64,000 nucleotides of DNA from Sclerurus mexicanus (lineage: Eukaryota; Chordata; Aves; Passeriformes; Furnariidae). Of the stretch, positions 46,757 to 58,675 are shown in pieces (positions within the stretch are counted from its first letter, which is position 1; every line of letters starts with the position of its first letter). Position numbers and translations under genes: made by a program. The notes under the pieces are model-generated. The model saw only the letters and a program-made list of their open reading frames with translations. It did no database searches and was not told the DNA's origin. The stretch spans positions 542,501 through 606,500 of the forward strand of contig VWZF01002940.1 of NCBI GenBank assembly GCA_013396755.1. The letters are read 5' to 3'.

Positions 46757-48624
46757 GCTCTTCCCTCCTCCTGCACTTCAATCCACCACTAAGTGCTGCA
46801 GCCCAAGGAGTTGTCACAGGTACCTGCTGCTGGACCTGCTCATTGTTCCCACCCTCACCAGCTGCAGCAGAGGGGGCTCTGGGGATGAGATTTGTCAATG
46901 ATATCGAACTGCCAACCTTTGAAACCTCCTGCTCAACCCAGTTCTTCTAGAGGTGTTTTATTCATCACCAACACCTCTTTACTTCAGCTGCCAAACTGTG
47001 CCTGGGGCTGAAACGGCAGAACTTTGCCACCACGCAGTTGGACACTGGCTCTCTTCTAAACATTTTATAAGGAGTCGCTATTTGCCTTGGAAACCACATG
47101 AAGGCATCTCCTGAACCAGCGGGGCTATCTCTGACTTGAACAGTACCTTGTGATCTCAGCCTTCCTCCTTCCAGCCACTTCCATGCTCATTCTCGCTCAC
47201 AAAACGGCAAACTGCCCCGAAAGCTGGCCCTTAAAAACCTACATTCAGCTAAAGTTTCCATGAAAATTCAGGTAAAAACACACATTTTGATACCCCGAAA
47301 AGGAAAGCCAAATGTAGAATAACGTGTTTTCCAAGCAGCTTCGAATTCCACGCCGGGACGAGAGTGTGGATGGAGCCAGATCCCCCTTTGGTGGAGGTGA
47401 CCCAGAGAGGAGCAGGCAGAGCTGCCCAGGGTGGTGCTGCCCTCCTAAAAACCCTTCTCAGAGGGGAACCCTGCAAAGTGCAGGGCTGAGGCACCACGGT
47501 GAAAAGCAACAACCCAAATCCTTCATCTCCGACGGAGCTGTTCAGTATTCCACCAGAAGGACTGGCATTTATAAACTGACCCTTTAAAAAGAATTTCATT
47601 TCCACTCCTCTCGTCACGTAAAATAAATATTCCTTATAAAACCAGCTGCAGATTTGCTCCTTTTGCTGATACCTCAGTTAAACAGGACGAGCTACATGTC
47701 ACTGCACTCCCATAAATGAAGTGACATTTCTGTAAGCTGGAGGACACAATAATTCGCCCTAATTCAAGAGAATCCCTCTAATGCACAGAAGTTTTGGAAA
47801 TCCCTTATAGCTGGCACCATAAGACCTTTAACAAGGTGGCCTGGGCAAGTTCTTGCAGTCAATCATGCCCAGGAGGACAATGGGCAAGCAGGGCTTTGTT
47901 CCTTCCCAGATGCGTTTTCCCTGGATCTCAGCTCTTCCTGCTGAGGCTCCAATGACTCTGATACCTCTTTGGCCTCTCAAAGTGCAGGTTTTAACACTGT
48001 TAGTTATTTCATTTAAAAACCCTGAGGTGTTTAAATACCACTCCCAGCTGCTCAACACCACGAGGTTCCATTTACACATTTCTAAGGACCACGAGACAGA
48101 AAAAAGAAATCCCAGCCTTAAAAACACACATTATTTTATCCCAAGGGAGGGAACGGTGAGAATTCATCTGAGGGGACTGGGTGGGATGACAGTTCTGCAG
48201 AGAAAGATATTTTCATTTCAGGATCCTCATGGCTACCCTGAATTGAACCGCACAGAAGACCACCAGGATTTCTCTCGCAGCCACAAACCAATCACCAAAG
48301 AAACAACTATTGCGTGCAGGAAACCAATTCAGATATGTTGAAATGCTTTAAAAAGGAAGCAAAAGGCAAAAAAACTGATGGGAAGTGGGACTTTGAAACG
48401 TGCACCGAACTGGGATTCCGGGCTTTGGTGAAAGGAGAAGTTTGCCAATGGAGTTCTTGGCAGGGAGGGAGCCGTGCAGGAGTAACGTGTGCTAACCCAG
48501 ACGGGAAGGGACAGGGGGGAACAGCAGGAAAACACGTGTCAGCCCCACTTTTGGCACCCCTGGGGAGCACAACTGAGACGTGAAACTCAAAATGCACCTC
48601 TGGAGGTGCCCAGCACTGTCTTAC
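46757..48624. other. Interval with nothing recognised
   Basis: Unique sequence between a CR1 remnant and the candidate minus-strand exon. I looked for partner exons on the minus strand and found none with both splice sites and an open frame. Confidence 0.4.
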
Positions 48625-48678
48625 CTTGCTGAGGGACACGTGGAGAGCGGGGTCACCGGGCTGGAAGAGTCTTTGCAC
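48625..48678 (-). CDS. Putative 54-nt internal exon on the minus strand
   Basis: Seen on the minus strand: a long pyrimidine tract ending cctctctcttggcag, then 54 nt, then the donor AAG followed by GTAAGA. The length is a multiple of three. In phase 0 it reads VQRLFQPGDPALHVSLSK without a stop. The +1 phase is also open (it includes the stretch SSPVTPLS). The third phase has a TGA. Among candidates in the window this has the best combination of tract, acceptor, donor and frame. I do not recognise the peptide and cannot name a gene. No second exon of the same gene is identifiable, so if real it lies between introns of several kilobases or more. A chance occurrence is possible. Confidence 0.35.
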
Positions 48679-51600
48679 CTGCCAAGAGAGAGGGAAAGAA
48701 GGTAAAGCCTTTTTGTAGATAAATCGGGACACGTTTTGAGACAATAAAACACTCTGGGTGGAAAAAAGGTGTGAGACTGTAAATGAATTGTGCAGCATTT
48801 AACGGGGACAATGTTCCCCCTGCTCGGTCACCATACAGGACACAGAACATTTGATAAGGGGGTGGAAGAGAGGGGTGGGAGGGAGTCATTTACAGGCAGG
48901 TAATAGCAGGGTGGGGTCTGTGGATCAGCTAAAGCCGAGCCAAGGGGCTAAATTAGAACTGCTGAACCAGGGGGAAGGAAACACAAGTCACTAAATTGTG
49001 CTACTCTGCCACTTCCCATTCTGAGAGAGCACATGAATCACGGAGAGGGCTGGGTATTTGTCACAGCTGTGATTTCAGCAGCGCAGGGAAATAATTTTAG
49101 CGCACATTTTAGGGGAGTTTCCAGAGAATCTGTCGGTTCAGCCAACTGGATACGGGATGTCTTGTGCAAGGGGAGCTTTCCTTGGGGTTGAAGCCCTCAA
49201 AACCCAGGGGGTGATGAACATGGTCAGAGCTTTGGTGGCTTCTTGCTGAGGCCAAAGCTCCCGGATACCGAGGTACCACAAGCTGCATCTCCAAGGGGTT
49301 TGGTGCTTTTAGACCAACGTTGCACTGAATATTTTTGATTTCAAAGGCGAGGAGCCGTCAGCAGTACAAAAATACCCAAATGCTGAAGCACCGCTTTTCG
49401 GGTTCTCTGGCAAAAAGAAAGAAACAAATGATGCCCTGAAGTTTTCTGCTCTACCAAGCAGTGGGTTTTTATTCATGGCAGTGACAGAACTCCAGTTCCA
49501 CCCGCAGCCCTGACTCACTGGGAGCGCTGGGGAGGGGAAGTGGCCCAGCTCCACGAGCCTGTGCTGGGAGGTAGAACTGGCAGCAAAGAGGAATCGCTTC
49601 AAGTCCAAAACAAATCCATGATTCTGGAGTAAACAGAGTATTTGCAAGTTCAGGTTGGATTGCAGAGCAGAGCAGAGGGGATGTGAAACGTGGAGAGTGT
49701 TTTAAAAGCTCAAAGCCAAACATTTAATGTGCAACAAAACGGTGCATTCAATGCTGAGTTAATAGTTCCTACTGAGAACAACAGCGACAGCTCTGAGCCC
49801 TTCATCCTCCCAAACCCTGCCAAACCCTGTCACACACACAACTTCGTCCAGGTTTAAACTTCCCATGCTTCTTTGGACCTTTAGTGGTGAAGACACTTGT
49901 GTTTCCCCATTCAAAATGGCTCTAAAACCCAACTGGAAAATGGCTTTGAATCCCTGCAGAAGGGCGAGAAGGGGATTTTCACAGGATTCGGTCCGTGTAA
50001 AGGTGAGCTGCAGCGGGGAGGAGTGTCCTGGCATCTCCTCTGCTGCCCTGCCCACTCCTGCCCTCGCAGTTTCTCTCACTTGCTGGTGAATCAGTGCAGA
50101 GAAAGAGGCAGCCAAGAGCCAGCTCCACAAACCCAGCCAGCTGAGCAACCTGAGTCAGCTCTGCACGGGGCAAACTGGGAGCACAGGGCTTGGAGCACGA
50201 CTAAAAGATGCCTCTACGTAGAAACGCGCTTTTTTTTCCCCAGCAGTTAATTTTTTAATTGCCCCTTCTCTAATGCAAGGCCCCCAGCATGTTCCAGCAC
50301 CCCTCTGGGCTCAGCTCTCTCCTGCCAGGTACAAATACTCTATTTTTTAGCCCACTGACAGAAGTTGTGGGGTTGTTTTTTTTAAAAAAAAGAAAAAGAA
50401 ACCTGCTTGCAAATTTAAAATTTCTCAAAAGAACAACAGAGCAATTACAAGGCAATTTATGCATTGTTGTTTCTGAAACAGAAAGGAGGCTCAGATCATT
50501 CCGAAACGTAGGGGGTTTTTTTCAGCAGCTCACAGGTTTTTCCTGCCAGCCTCTCATTATTGCACCTCCAGCGCTCAGGGCCTGCGTATCCAGAGTTTTA
50601 TGTGTGAGGTCCATGGGATGTTGCTGCAGGCTTGGGCTCCAGACCCACTGGAAGATCAGGAACACACCTCCAGCTCCCACTCTCAGAGCAAACCTCCCAG
50701 AGAATGGGATTTAAGCTCCCAAAATGCCACAGGAAGATGCAGGCAAAGCATCGGGGATCGATCCCTCAGCTGCTTCACAGCTTGTGTTTAGCAAATACAA
50801 TTTTTCCCGTGGAAATCCTGCCTAACAGGTTAAAAGGGGATTTTCCACTTTTTTTTAGCCCTGGAAGCCACAGCAAGGACCAAAGCGGAGTTGCAGAAAT
50901 AGCTAGAGGTGACCTGAGAGCCCGCTCTGCATCTCCAGCTGCACATCCCCACCACCTTCCCCGGATCAGAGCTCTGGAGAGCTCATCCCGAAGGACAGGA
51001 GAGAGTCACCACCCATCCCAAGGTCCGGCTGCACGATCCCTGACCCCTGATCCCAGGGGAGGTGGGAGCGTGGGAGGAGGTGGGAGGACAGGTCTGGCCC
51101 CTTCCACACTCGGAGGCTGTAGCTGCAGGGAACGTTCACAGGAAATCTTCCGCCTAAAATAGGCGTTGTTCTTCTACACCTCCCACTGAACAGTGGGTAC
51201 AATCCAGGAATACAGACTTTGGAAGCGGATTCAGAGGAGCTCTGAGGAATGTATCAAAAAGTCCATATGGTTTTGCCAAATCAAGTGTGCAGAACTGGGT
51301 AAATTTAGCCGTGTGCTGAAGATCTAAAATTTGTCTTGTTTGACCCAAGTGGAAGGAATGGAGTCATGAGGGACTCAGACACACACGGATCTGATAATTC
51401 CTCATGCTGGGAGGGGGGAAATTGATGAGTAACACATTATTTAATGTGTGGAAACAAAGGGACACCTTGGACACCAAGGGAGGGCCGTGGAACATGAAAG
51501 CACTCCCAGACAGGTCTAAATAATGCAACTTTCTCTCACATATTTAGGTGGTGAAATCACAAGTGACAAGTGGTTGGCGCTGTGACAGCTGGGTCCATGT

Positions 51601-52029
51601 TTCCAAGTTTTCCCTCCTGTAACTCAGAAGAGTGAAAGCTTTGTTTCAAAGGAAGGTGGAAATTCTTACAATGAGACAGGAGGTGAAAGCTCCGAAGAGA
51701 ATGACACTTTGCTCATTGTAAAAATCACAGGTGTTCCCAAAGTGAGGTGTCAGTAAATGAGGAAAGGCTTCCCAAGCCTCCCGACACCATCCTATTTCCA
51801 TGTGCACCACGATGCCTTGTCCCAGCACTGTTCATACCATGCACCTGGAGCACCCTGGAGATACCTTTCCAATTTCCCTTCCCTAGCCAAAGGCCATCTC
51901 TCCGGAGCCTCTGGAAGCCGAGCTCAAGGTCAGGCTCCATTCCCCAAAGTTCCAGTGGCAAAGCTTTTCCATGCAGATACTTCCAGGAATAAATTCTGAA
52001 CATAAACTGCTCCTTCTTCACTCTGAATC
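48679..52029. other. Long interval without gene or mobile element
   Basis: No CR1 is visible for over 3 kb. On the minus strand a donor-like GTGAGTCA near 49512, with an acceptor-like tttgctgccag about 58 bp upstream, gives a weak exon-like pair that I do not call. Everything else is unique sequence. Confidence 0.4.
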
Positions 52030-52503
52030 CTGGGGGCAGTTCTGGATCACTCAGGACAAGGACAAGGAGGGGCTGGAGCATGGGCTGGGAAGGGAACGGG
52101 GCTGGGAAGGGGCTGGAGCAGCAGGAGGGGCTGAGGGAGCTGGGGAGGCTCAGCCTGGAGAAAAGGAGGCTCCGAGGGCACCTTGTGGCTCTGCAAGTCC
52201 CTGCCAGGAGGGGGGAGCCGGGGGGGTCGGGCTCTGCTCCCAGGGAACAGGGACAGGACAAGGGGGAACGGGCTCAGGTGGGACAGGGCAGGTGTAGATT
52301 GGATTTGGGAAAATTTCTCAATGGAAAGGGTTGTCCAGTCCAGGGCAGTGGTGGATCCCCATCCCTGGAGGGGTTTAACAGCCCTGTGCATGTGGCACTT
52401 GGGGACAGGGGACAGTGGTGGCCCTGGCAGTGCCGGGGGTGTGGTTGGACCTGATGATCTTAAAGGGCTTTTCCAACCAAAAGGATTCCATGGTTCTGTG
52501 ACT
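52030..52503 (+). mobile_element. CR1 LINE 3'-UTR fragment (type C), longest copy
   Basis: About 470 bp: gggctgagggagctggggag, cagcctggagaaaaggaggc, cttgtggctctgcaagtccc, gaacgggctcaggtgggaca, ggagaattt-like ggaaaatttctcaatgg, gcagtggtggatccccatcc and cttaaagggcttttccaacc, with a ccatggttctgtgactcc tail. It is the same class as the minus-strand copy at 32665 and retains the most 5' sequence of any CR1 here, but it is still all untranslated region. Confidence 0.95.
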
Positions 52504-53518
52504 CCTGAACACCTTCTCCCTGCCTCCCCTTCTCCCCTCTGGGATCAGAGCCTTTGGCAACAGTTCCCTGGATTCCCCTGAAGAAAGAGGGGGGTTAGGA
52601 TGCCTTCCAACACCTTCTGTTTCCTGGAATTCTGGCCACGGCCAAAGAGTGCCGAGCGACCGAGCAAGTCCCCCAAACTCACACAGCAAGATGAGGTGCA
52701 GCCAGAGGAGGAAGGGCACGTTAAGCACCAATACTAATTTCAATATAAGAATGCAAAAGGTAATTATTTATAAAACTGCACACAAAACCTTGAAAGGCAG
52801 CACTGCTGTGATGGGAAATACACGGACTAACACATCCACGTGAAAGGAGCGAAGGAAAGTCCTTTGCTGATTGAACTTGTAGATTAATCTAGGAAAAATT
52901 GAAAGATTTAGAGCTCATTTTTAGCCACCCTAAGCCCTTTTAATCCACCCAGAAGTGTAGGAGCCTCGTGGGTGAAACACGGGGGTGTCACTCCGAGAAC
53001 AGTGAAATCCCAGAACGCAGGACCTGCAGGTGCATCCTGGCAGTGAACCACGAGGTGCCTTCACCTCCCAAACCTGCACTTCTACACATCAAAAGACACG
53101 ATTATGCTTTTCCAAAATACCAGCCTATGCTTACAAAACTCTCCCCATCCTCTCTTCTGCCTCTACACTTTAATGAGGTCTCCACTCTGCTTCCAATGGC
53201 TCCAGAATATTTCCCTACAAACTTCAAAACACCCAGACTCGCTGTGAGTTGCAGCCTTTGAACACGAGCTGCTTAAATAATCCCTTTTATTTTTATTTAT
53301 TTTTGAAAATATCGGATTCTAATCCTCCCTAACCAATGTAATAATAAAAAAAAGAGGCTCAGCTCTTTGGAATTTTTTCTTTTTTGTGTGTTGTTTGGTG
53401 ATGAATCTATGGATAACTGTGCAGGATTTCTCACATGAAAAGTGTTCACAGCTGCAAAAAAAGAAATGGTTTTCATCAGCAGATCTTAAAGAACTTTTGC
53501 AAAGCACTTTTGCTCAGA
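52504..53518. other. Interval with T-rich patch
   Basis: An (ATTTT)n-like patch lies at 53281-53304 and an A run at 53345-53354. No gene. Confidence 0.45.
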
Positions 53519-53646
53519 GTGAGAAGAGACCTCAAAACCCTCCAGTGCCATGGGCAGGGGCACCTTCCACTATTCCAGGTTGCTCCAAGGAAATCCACCC
53601 CGGCCTTGGACATTCCAGGGCTGGGGCAGCCCCAAACAGACACCTG
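53519..53646 (-). mobile_element. CR1 LINE 3' fragment (type A)
   Basis: Left edge gtgagaagagacctcaaaac, then gccatgggcaggggcacctt, ccaggttgctccaaggaaat and ggccttggacattccagggc. The terminus is shortened by about 15 bp. Confidence 0.92.
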
Positions 53647-54952
53647 AATGTTTCCATCACATCCCACGGGAACAGCGATTCCTCCCCTCCAGGAATTGTC
53701 CTACACGCTGCAGAAAAAGCGTCTTTCCCACCACCACAAGCAAACATCCCCTTCCACTCTGAGCTGCTTTTTGAGCTGCTGGATTGATACATAAAACTCG
53801 TGCTTTTGTTTACTGTCGTGGAACAACATTTATGGCATTTTCCTAAAAAACCTTCGCTTTTCTGCCAGTATTGCTGGGCTTACTTCAGATGCCCGGGGTG
53901 GATTAATAGAGCAGAGCCTGCTACGAATGCAAGACACATTTTCTCACAGATTTGTTTGAAATACAAACTCAGTGCTTAGTTTGCTAAACGTTTGTTTTCT
54001 TCACATTGTGGTATTTGGAAGGAAAATAGATGGCTCATAATTAGTCAAACATTCACTGCAGCACCAAATAACCACCAGTGCCTTTAATCTGTTGTTCAGA
54101 GGCTGCAGGATCTGTAGCTCTATAAATAATTTCTCCCACGAGCGGAGAGAAATCCTCGACTCTGGTAACAAAGCCCTGAATTCCTGAAGTGGGAAGCAGC
54201 GAGGAAAGTTCTTATTTTTTATTCCTTGCCTGTTTAAACAAAGGGAGGCAAAGACTGAGACACCCAACCTGCAAGGCGAGGCTGCTCCTTGGCAGATACT
54301 GGATGAAGCACCAGGACAAACATCAGCGGGCACTCCTGGTGGTTCCTGCCACTCTGAGCTCACAGCTTTGGGTCTCAGAGGCTCAGTGGGCACAGCTCGT
54401 AGTCATTGCTAATTTTCAGCAGTGAAAATGAAAGGTTTGAAATGATCATCCTCTTTGCCTCGACACAAACCTCCTCCCTCCATCCGGATGTTTTCAGACA
54501 AAGTCCTGGGGACAGACTGGAGTGCAGCACTTCAAAATTGCTCCTTCAGCAAGTGGAAACTTGTTTAATTAAAGTTAGGGAGCCATTGTGGGAACACCAA
54601 CACAGTAATCTGCCTCTCAAGACCTACTTGGACACCTGAGATGGGGCACAAATATCAAACCAGCAGGTCTAGGTCTAGGACGGACTTGCCAGCTCTGTGT
54701 GTTTGGGAGGATGGCAAAGCTTGGTGTTATTCGTGTTTCAGTGCTGTCCCTGATGCCAACACACTGAAGGGAAATCCTTCAAGCTGATCAGAGCAGAGGT
54801 TTTTTCAGCCTCTGTCAAGTTTGTAACTTCATGGTGCCAAAATGAGGTGATTCTGTGGTGAAGGGCACATGGCTGCTGTGCCAGGTGTTCATTGCAGGTG
54901 TGTGAGCTCAGGGTGACCATGGCACTCACACAGCAAAGCCCTAGGTCAGTTA
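53647..54952. other. Interval with nothing recognised
   Basis: Unique sequence; no exon or repeat supported. Confidence 0.45.
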
Positions 54953-55172
54953 TCATGGAATCAGGGAATGGGTTGGGTTGGAAGGGACATTCAGGCCCAT
55001 CTTGTTCCAACCCCAACACCTTCCACCAGCCCAGGTGGCTCCAACCTGGCCTTGGACACTCCCAGGGATCCAGGGGCAGCCACAGCTTCTCTGCCCAACC
55101 TGTGCCAGCCCCTGCCCACCCTCCAAGCCAGCAATCCCTTCCCAACATCTAATCCAAATCCCTCCTCTGAGC
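54953..55172 (-). mobile_element. CR1 LINE 3' fragment (type A)
   Basis: Left edge atcatggaatcagggaatgg, then gttgggttggaagggacatt, aacctggccttggacactcc, gatccaggggcagccacagc and ccagcaatcccttcccaaca. The stretch normally reading ccatgggcaggga is deleted. Confidence 0.95.
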
Positions 55173-57073
55173 ACTTCCAAACAGGAACAGAAAATTCCCA
55201 TCCATCTTCCCGGGACTGTGGTGCTCCAGCAGCAGCAGCAGATGCCGTGTGTGCTCCCTGGAGGAGTGTGGAACATCCCGAGGAGGGAAGTGGGCAAAAG
55301 CTGCACACCCCCTGAGAGCACCTCTGAGAGCAGCAGCCACCCAGCCTTGGGGTCTCATGGGTCTGAGGAGCTCAGTTAGAGGGAAGGGAAAGCAGTTCCA
55401 TCACCAAACTACTTTAAAAGCCGTTTAGGCAAAAGACATTTAACTTCAAATATGTGTGGTTTTAAATTCCTTAAATGACTTAGAGCTAAACAGCAGGCAG
55501 TGTTTTCTGGAGTTAGAAGTTTGCACAGTTTCAGTAATATGAACATTAATACGTTGCCTTGGCAAATATTTATGCACAAGGTGTGCATTTTCTTCCAGAA
55601 TGTGGTTTTAAGGGTCAGTAAACTCATAACAGTCCTAACCACCCAAGTCACTAATTGAGGGATGATTTCTGGTCTGTAATAAACACTACAAATTAATCCC
55701 ATTCATAATTCTGCATAAAGAACGCAAGCCAATTTCTATTATTTATGCACAATTATAACACTAAGGGTGTAAAAAGTCTTTGAGATTTTGGCTGATGTCT
55801 CACTAAATAATTTGCTGTTTGGATTAACGACTGGCTACTGTTTCAGTCAAGCAGAAGAGGTGGTTGCATGAGGTTTTAGTGGCTCCATACACCGGGGTAA
55901 CCAAGCTGTGTCCTCCTAGAAGCAAAGAATTCCAGGGATGCTCCCAGTGAACCCCACGCCCCAGCCCAGACAGATACCAGGGCTCAGGTCATGCTCGGGC
56001 AATAAATAACCACAGCCAGTGAGAGAACCAGCTTTGCAAGGGATGATTTGGGGATCTGACAGCTTTGGAAACGCAGAGGGTTTCTTTCCTGTTGCATCTG
56101 TCGTCACAAACTCCCACAACTGAGTCCCTTTGTTTGGGATTGTGTGCAAAGTCTGATTTCCTTCCATGCCTGCCAGCTCAGGTGAAGGTCAGGGCACTTC
56201 TGCCCTTCAGCAATGGGTGTTTCAGAAACAGGACCAACTGATGAACTTCCTAGAAATACCATTCCCACGGGACAAGGATCTGATTCCCAAGCAATTCTGC
56301 AATCTGTGGCTTTATAGAAGGTATCACACACCATAGATTTCAGGAAATAATTCCAAATCTTAGGCCTTTGAAAGCTGGGGGGAAAAGGGAAGACACCTCT
56401 TTTTTTGCACTTTGATGTCCCAGATGATGAGCTGCAATCATGAGGGGCCAGTGCATGGGAACTAACACCAGGATGTGACAGTGGAGTATTTTCAGGATCG
56501 ACACCTGTACATAAATTTCCTGACAGAGGATTCCAAATCAGTGTAATACAGACAGCCAAACTGGAACACACAGCCCCTGTGACACGTCCACCCCCTTATG
56601 CTCCCTGATCCCAGGTGACACTGCTGGGACACACGAGTGCCCTAAGCCAGGTCTACTCTGTGGCTTAAGGCAGACTTCCAAAGCCCCCTGCCAGGACTGA
56701 AGTATCATGAAAAGGATCATTTCCCTGAGCTGGACCAACATTTATCACCCTAAAAGATTCCCCTGGAGAAGCACTGGGTCAACCCAGAGTTTTGGGCACG
56801 CTGGGACTCAGGAGGAACATTCACTGTGGTAGCACGAGGGCACTGCACACCCTGAGGTGTCCACCTGCATCACCAGGGAGAGGCGACAGCAAATGTGCCC
56901 CTGGTGACCAAACAGCCCCAGGACAAGCACAGGGTGAGGGTGGCCCAGCCTTGCACCACTGGAGCCCCTTTTGGGTGCCAGTCCATCCCCTGATACCACC
57001 AAGGGGCAGCTCCCAGGGGAAAAGCTGCATCTTTGGAACACGAATTTCCACCGCACTTTAACTCGGCTTTCAG
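55173..57073. other. Interval upstream of a candidate exon pair
   Basis: A CAG triplet patch lies at 55228-55241. No mobile element was found. The end of the interval is a pyrimidine-rich acceptor (actcggctttcag). Confidence 0.4.
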
Positions 57074-57293
57074 GAGAAAACCTCAGTGGGAGTAGCAGGA
57101 GTTTCACACATACAAAAGAAGCCCTATTTAAAAGGAAAAAAGTAAGCGAAAAAGAAAAGGCTAAAGAAGCAGGAAGCGGAGGAGTAAATGACAGTGGTGG
57201 AGAGAAGAGATGTCTCCTTCCATTTAGACAGGCAGACATACTCCTGCAATTTAATGGATTAGAAGGACTCGCAGATATTTACTGTCTCGCCAC
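57074..57293 (+). CDS. Putative coding exon, 220 nt, first of a two-exon model
   Basis: Seen: an acceptor-like cactttaactcggctttcag ends at 57073, and the donor CAC followed by GTAAGTAC starts at 57294. One frame is open throughout (72 complete codons, split codons at both ends), starting ENLSGSSRSF and ending LEGLADIYCLA. The middle is lysine/glutamate-rich (KRKKVSEKEKAKEAG). The same frame stays open upstream to an ATG at 56971, so the exon could instead start the gene. The next acceptor downstream is at 57948 and the frame carries over the intron. I do not recognise the protein. It may equally be an exon of a long non-coding RNA, or chance. Confidence 0.3.
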
Positions 57294-57948
57294 GTAAGTA
57301 CATTCCAGCTCTTGATTTGCTTTTAGCATTGAGACCAGTCATATATTACATCAATGTGATTCTTGTTTGTTGAAATAAGGGAATAATTCGGGCAGTATAT
57401 TCAATTCGCTGTTTTTACATTCCCTTGGTTCATCTGGTCTTGATTTCCGCGAGATGCTGGTTGGGAAACTGCAGCTGGAAGCGCGTGGGACACAGCCCAG
57501 CTGAGCCTTTCCATAGCTCCAAAGGTGCTAGCTCATCCCATTCCCACACTGGTCCGCCTTCAAGATGAGCCAGTTTCGGGGAGTCAACTGGCCCAGACTA
57601 TCCTCTGTTTCGGCAGGGTTGGTTGTCTGCTGGCTTAGGGCTCTCAGCTGGCTCCTGGAAAGGTCAAGAAGTGAGCCCAGAAAGTAAAGCGCAAGCAGGG
57701 AGCCAGGGAAGAGAGGGAGGAACAGATTGCTGTGCCGTAAACCCGCCATCGGAGTACCTGGCAACGGCTTCACACTTGTTCCCCTCATGTAAAAGAAAAT
57801 GTAACAGCTCTGAAATAGGTAGAAATCTTGTTTGTGTCGCTAAAACCTGTGAGTTCTGAAGTGACAACCTTCTGAAGTGCTGCGGAATAACTACTGTGGC
57901 AATTGCCCATAAAACCCCTTAACCCGTAATCTTTGTCTTTCATTACAG
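57294..57948 (+). other. Putative intron of the two-exon model
   Basis: A 655-bp interval bounded by GTAAGT and by ctttgtctttcattacag. Its first 150 bp (gcatttgagaccagtc-like, tacatcaatgtgattcttg) are AT-rich and enhancer-like. No mobile element lies inside it. Confidence 0.3.
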
Positions 57949-58155
57949 GGCTGAAAATTCAGGCGGCCAGAGGTGACCAGTGCGAAAGGAAACATCAGCC
58001 ATCCCCGGATTCCCATAATGCTGAGCCGAAACAAAACAGCCCAGTGTTTACTCCAGCGCCTGGCGTGGGCTGGTTTGTTTGCAGTCGAACCGTAATTTAT
58101 CCTGGCTCCTCACATATTGATATGCGGAGGAAATAAACAGTAAATACTATTTTCC
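57949..58155 (+). CDS. Putative terminal exon with stop and poly(A) signal
   Basis: It follows a strong acceptor (ctttgtctttcattacag). Joined to the exon ending at 57293, the split codon AC-G is completed and the frame adds AENSGGQR before a TGA at 57974-57976. The remaining ~180 bp would be 3' untranslated region. A canonical AATAAA lies at 58132-58137, so cleavage would fall around 58150-58160. The chain of acceptor, in-frame join, stop and poly(A) signal is internally consistent, but each part is short and could be coincidental. The segment may instead be a conserved non-coding block. Confidence 0.25.
58132..58137 (+). promoter_or_regulatory. Candidate poly(A) signal
   Basis: Canonical AATAAA in ggaggaaataaacagtaaat, about 185 bp beyond the acceptor at 57948. 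It would terminate the putative transcript. AATAAA alone is common in AT-rich DNA. Confidence 0.25.
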
Positions 58156-58321
58156 AATCCATCTGTTTGACTCCTTACGAAAACAACAGTCAGAGGCTTT
58201 TCAGAAGAGGAGCTTTTCTGTGCAGAACCGAGCAGGGAACTCGAGGTTTGTCACGCCCTCGGTGCTCTGTGTTTGCATCGAAGGGAGGTTCCAGCCTGAT
58301 TTCCCAACTGGTTTAATGAAC

Positions 58322-58443
58322 CCGGGTTGGATGGGCTTGGAGCAACCTGGGAGAGTGGAAGGTGTCTCTGTCCTGGGTGGGACTGGACGGGCTTTGGGGT
58401 CCCTTCCCACCCAAACCATTCTGGGATTCCGTGATTCTGTGGA
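58322..58443 (+). mobile_element. CR1 LINE 3' fragment (type A), short
   Basis: Starts ccgggttggatgggcttgga, then caacctgggagagtggaagg, cacccaaaccattctgggat and a tccgtgattctgtgga tail. The tail is intact. Confidence 0.94.
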
Positions 58444-58500
58444 AACTGAAGCAAACCAGCCCCAGAGTGCCTTTCCTTGCCACGTTTTTCTGTCTTCCAG

Positions 58501-58531
58501 CAGGGACTGTCCACAGGCCTCCAAAGAGAAG
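58501..58531 (+). CDS. Putative 31-nt micro-exon
   Basis: A pyrimidine tract (cacgtttttctgtcttccag) is followed by 31 nt, then a donor GAAG followed by GTGAGT at 58532. In one frame the exon gives QGLSTGLQRE plus one base. Acceptor, tract and donor are all close to consensus, and the exon sits 57 bp after a CR1 tail. A second CAG three bases on would give a 28-nt alternative. With no partner exon the coding claim is weak. It could be an alternative exon or a non-coding RNA exon. Confidence 0.2.
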
Positions 58532-58675
58532 GTGAGTTTAAACACAGAGTCAATGCCAGGCAGTTAAAATGTTTTAGCAAGCTGTCCAGCAGGGCAGAGG
58601 CACCAGAGGGGGCATGGGATTCTTTTGGCCTGTTGAGCTAAGCCATTCACTGAGCCTGAAGGAAGCCTTCGTAGA

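Noticed and set aside
47370..47470. CR1-like gagctgcccagggtggt segment
   Set aside because: Only about 20 bp resembles CR1; the surroundings do not match.
49490..49575. Minus-strand exon-like segment of about 58 nt
   Set aside because: The donor is reasonable but there are two competing acceptors and no recognisable peptide.
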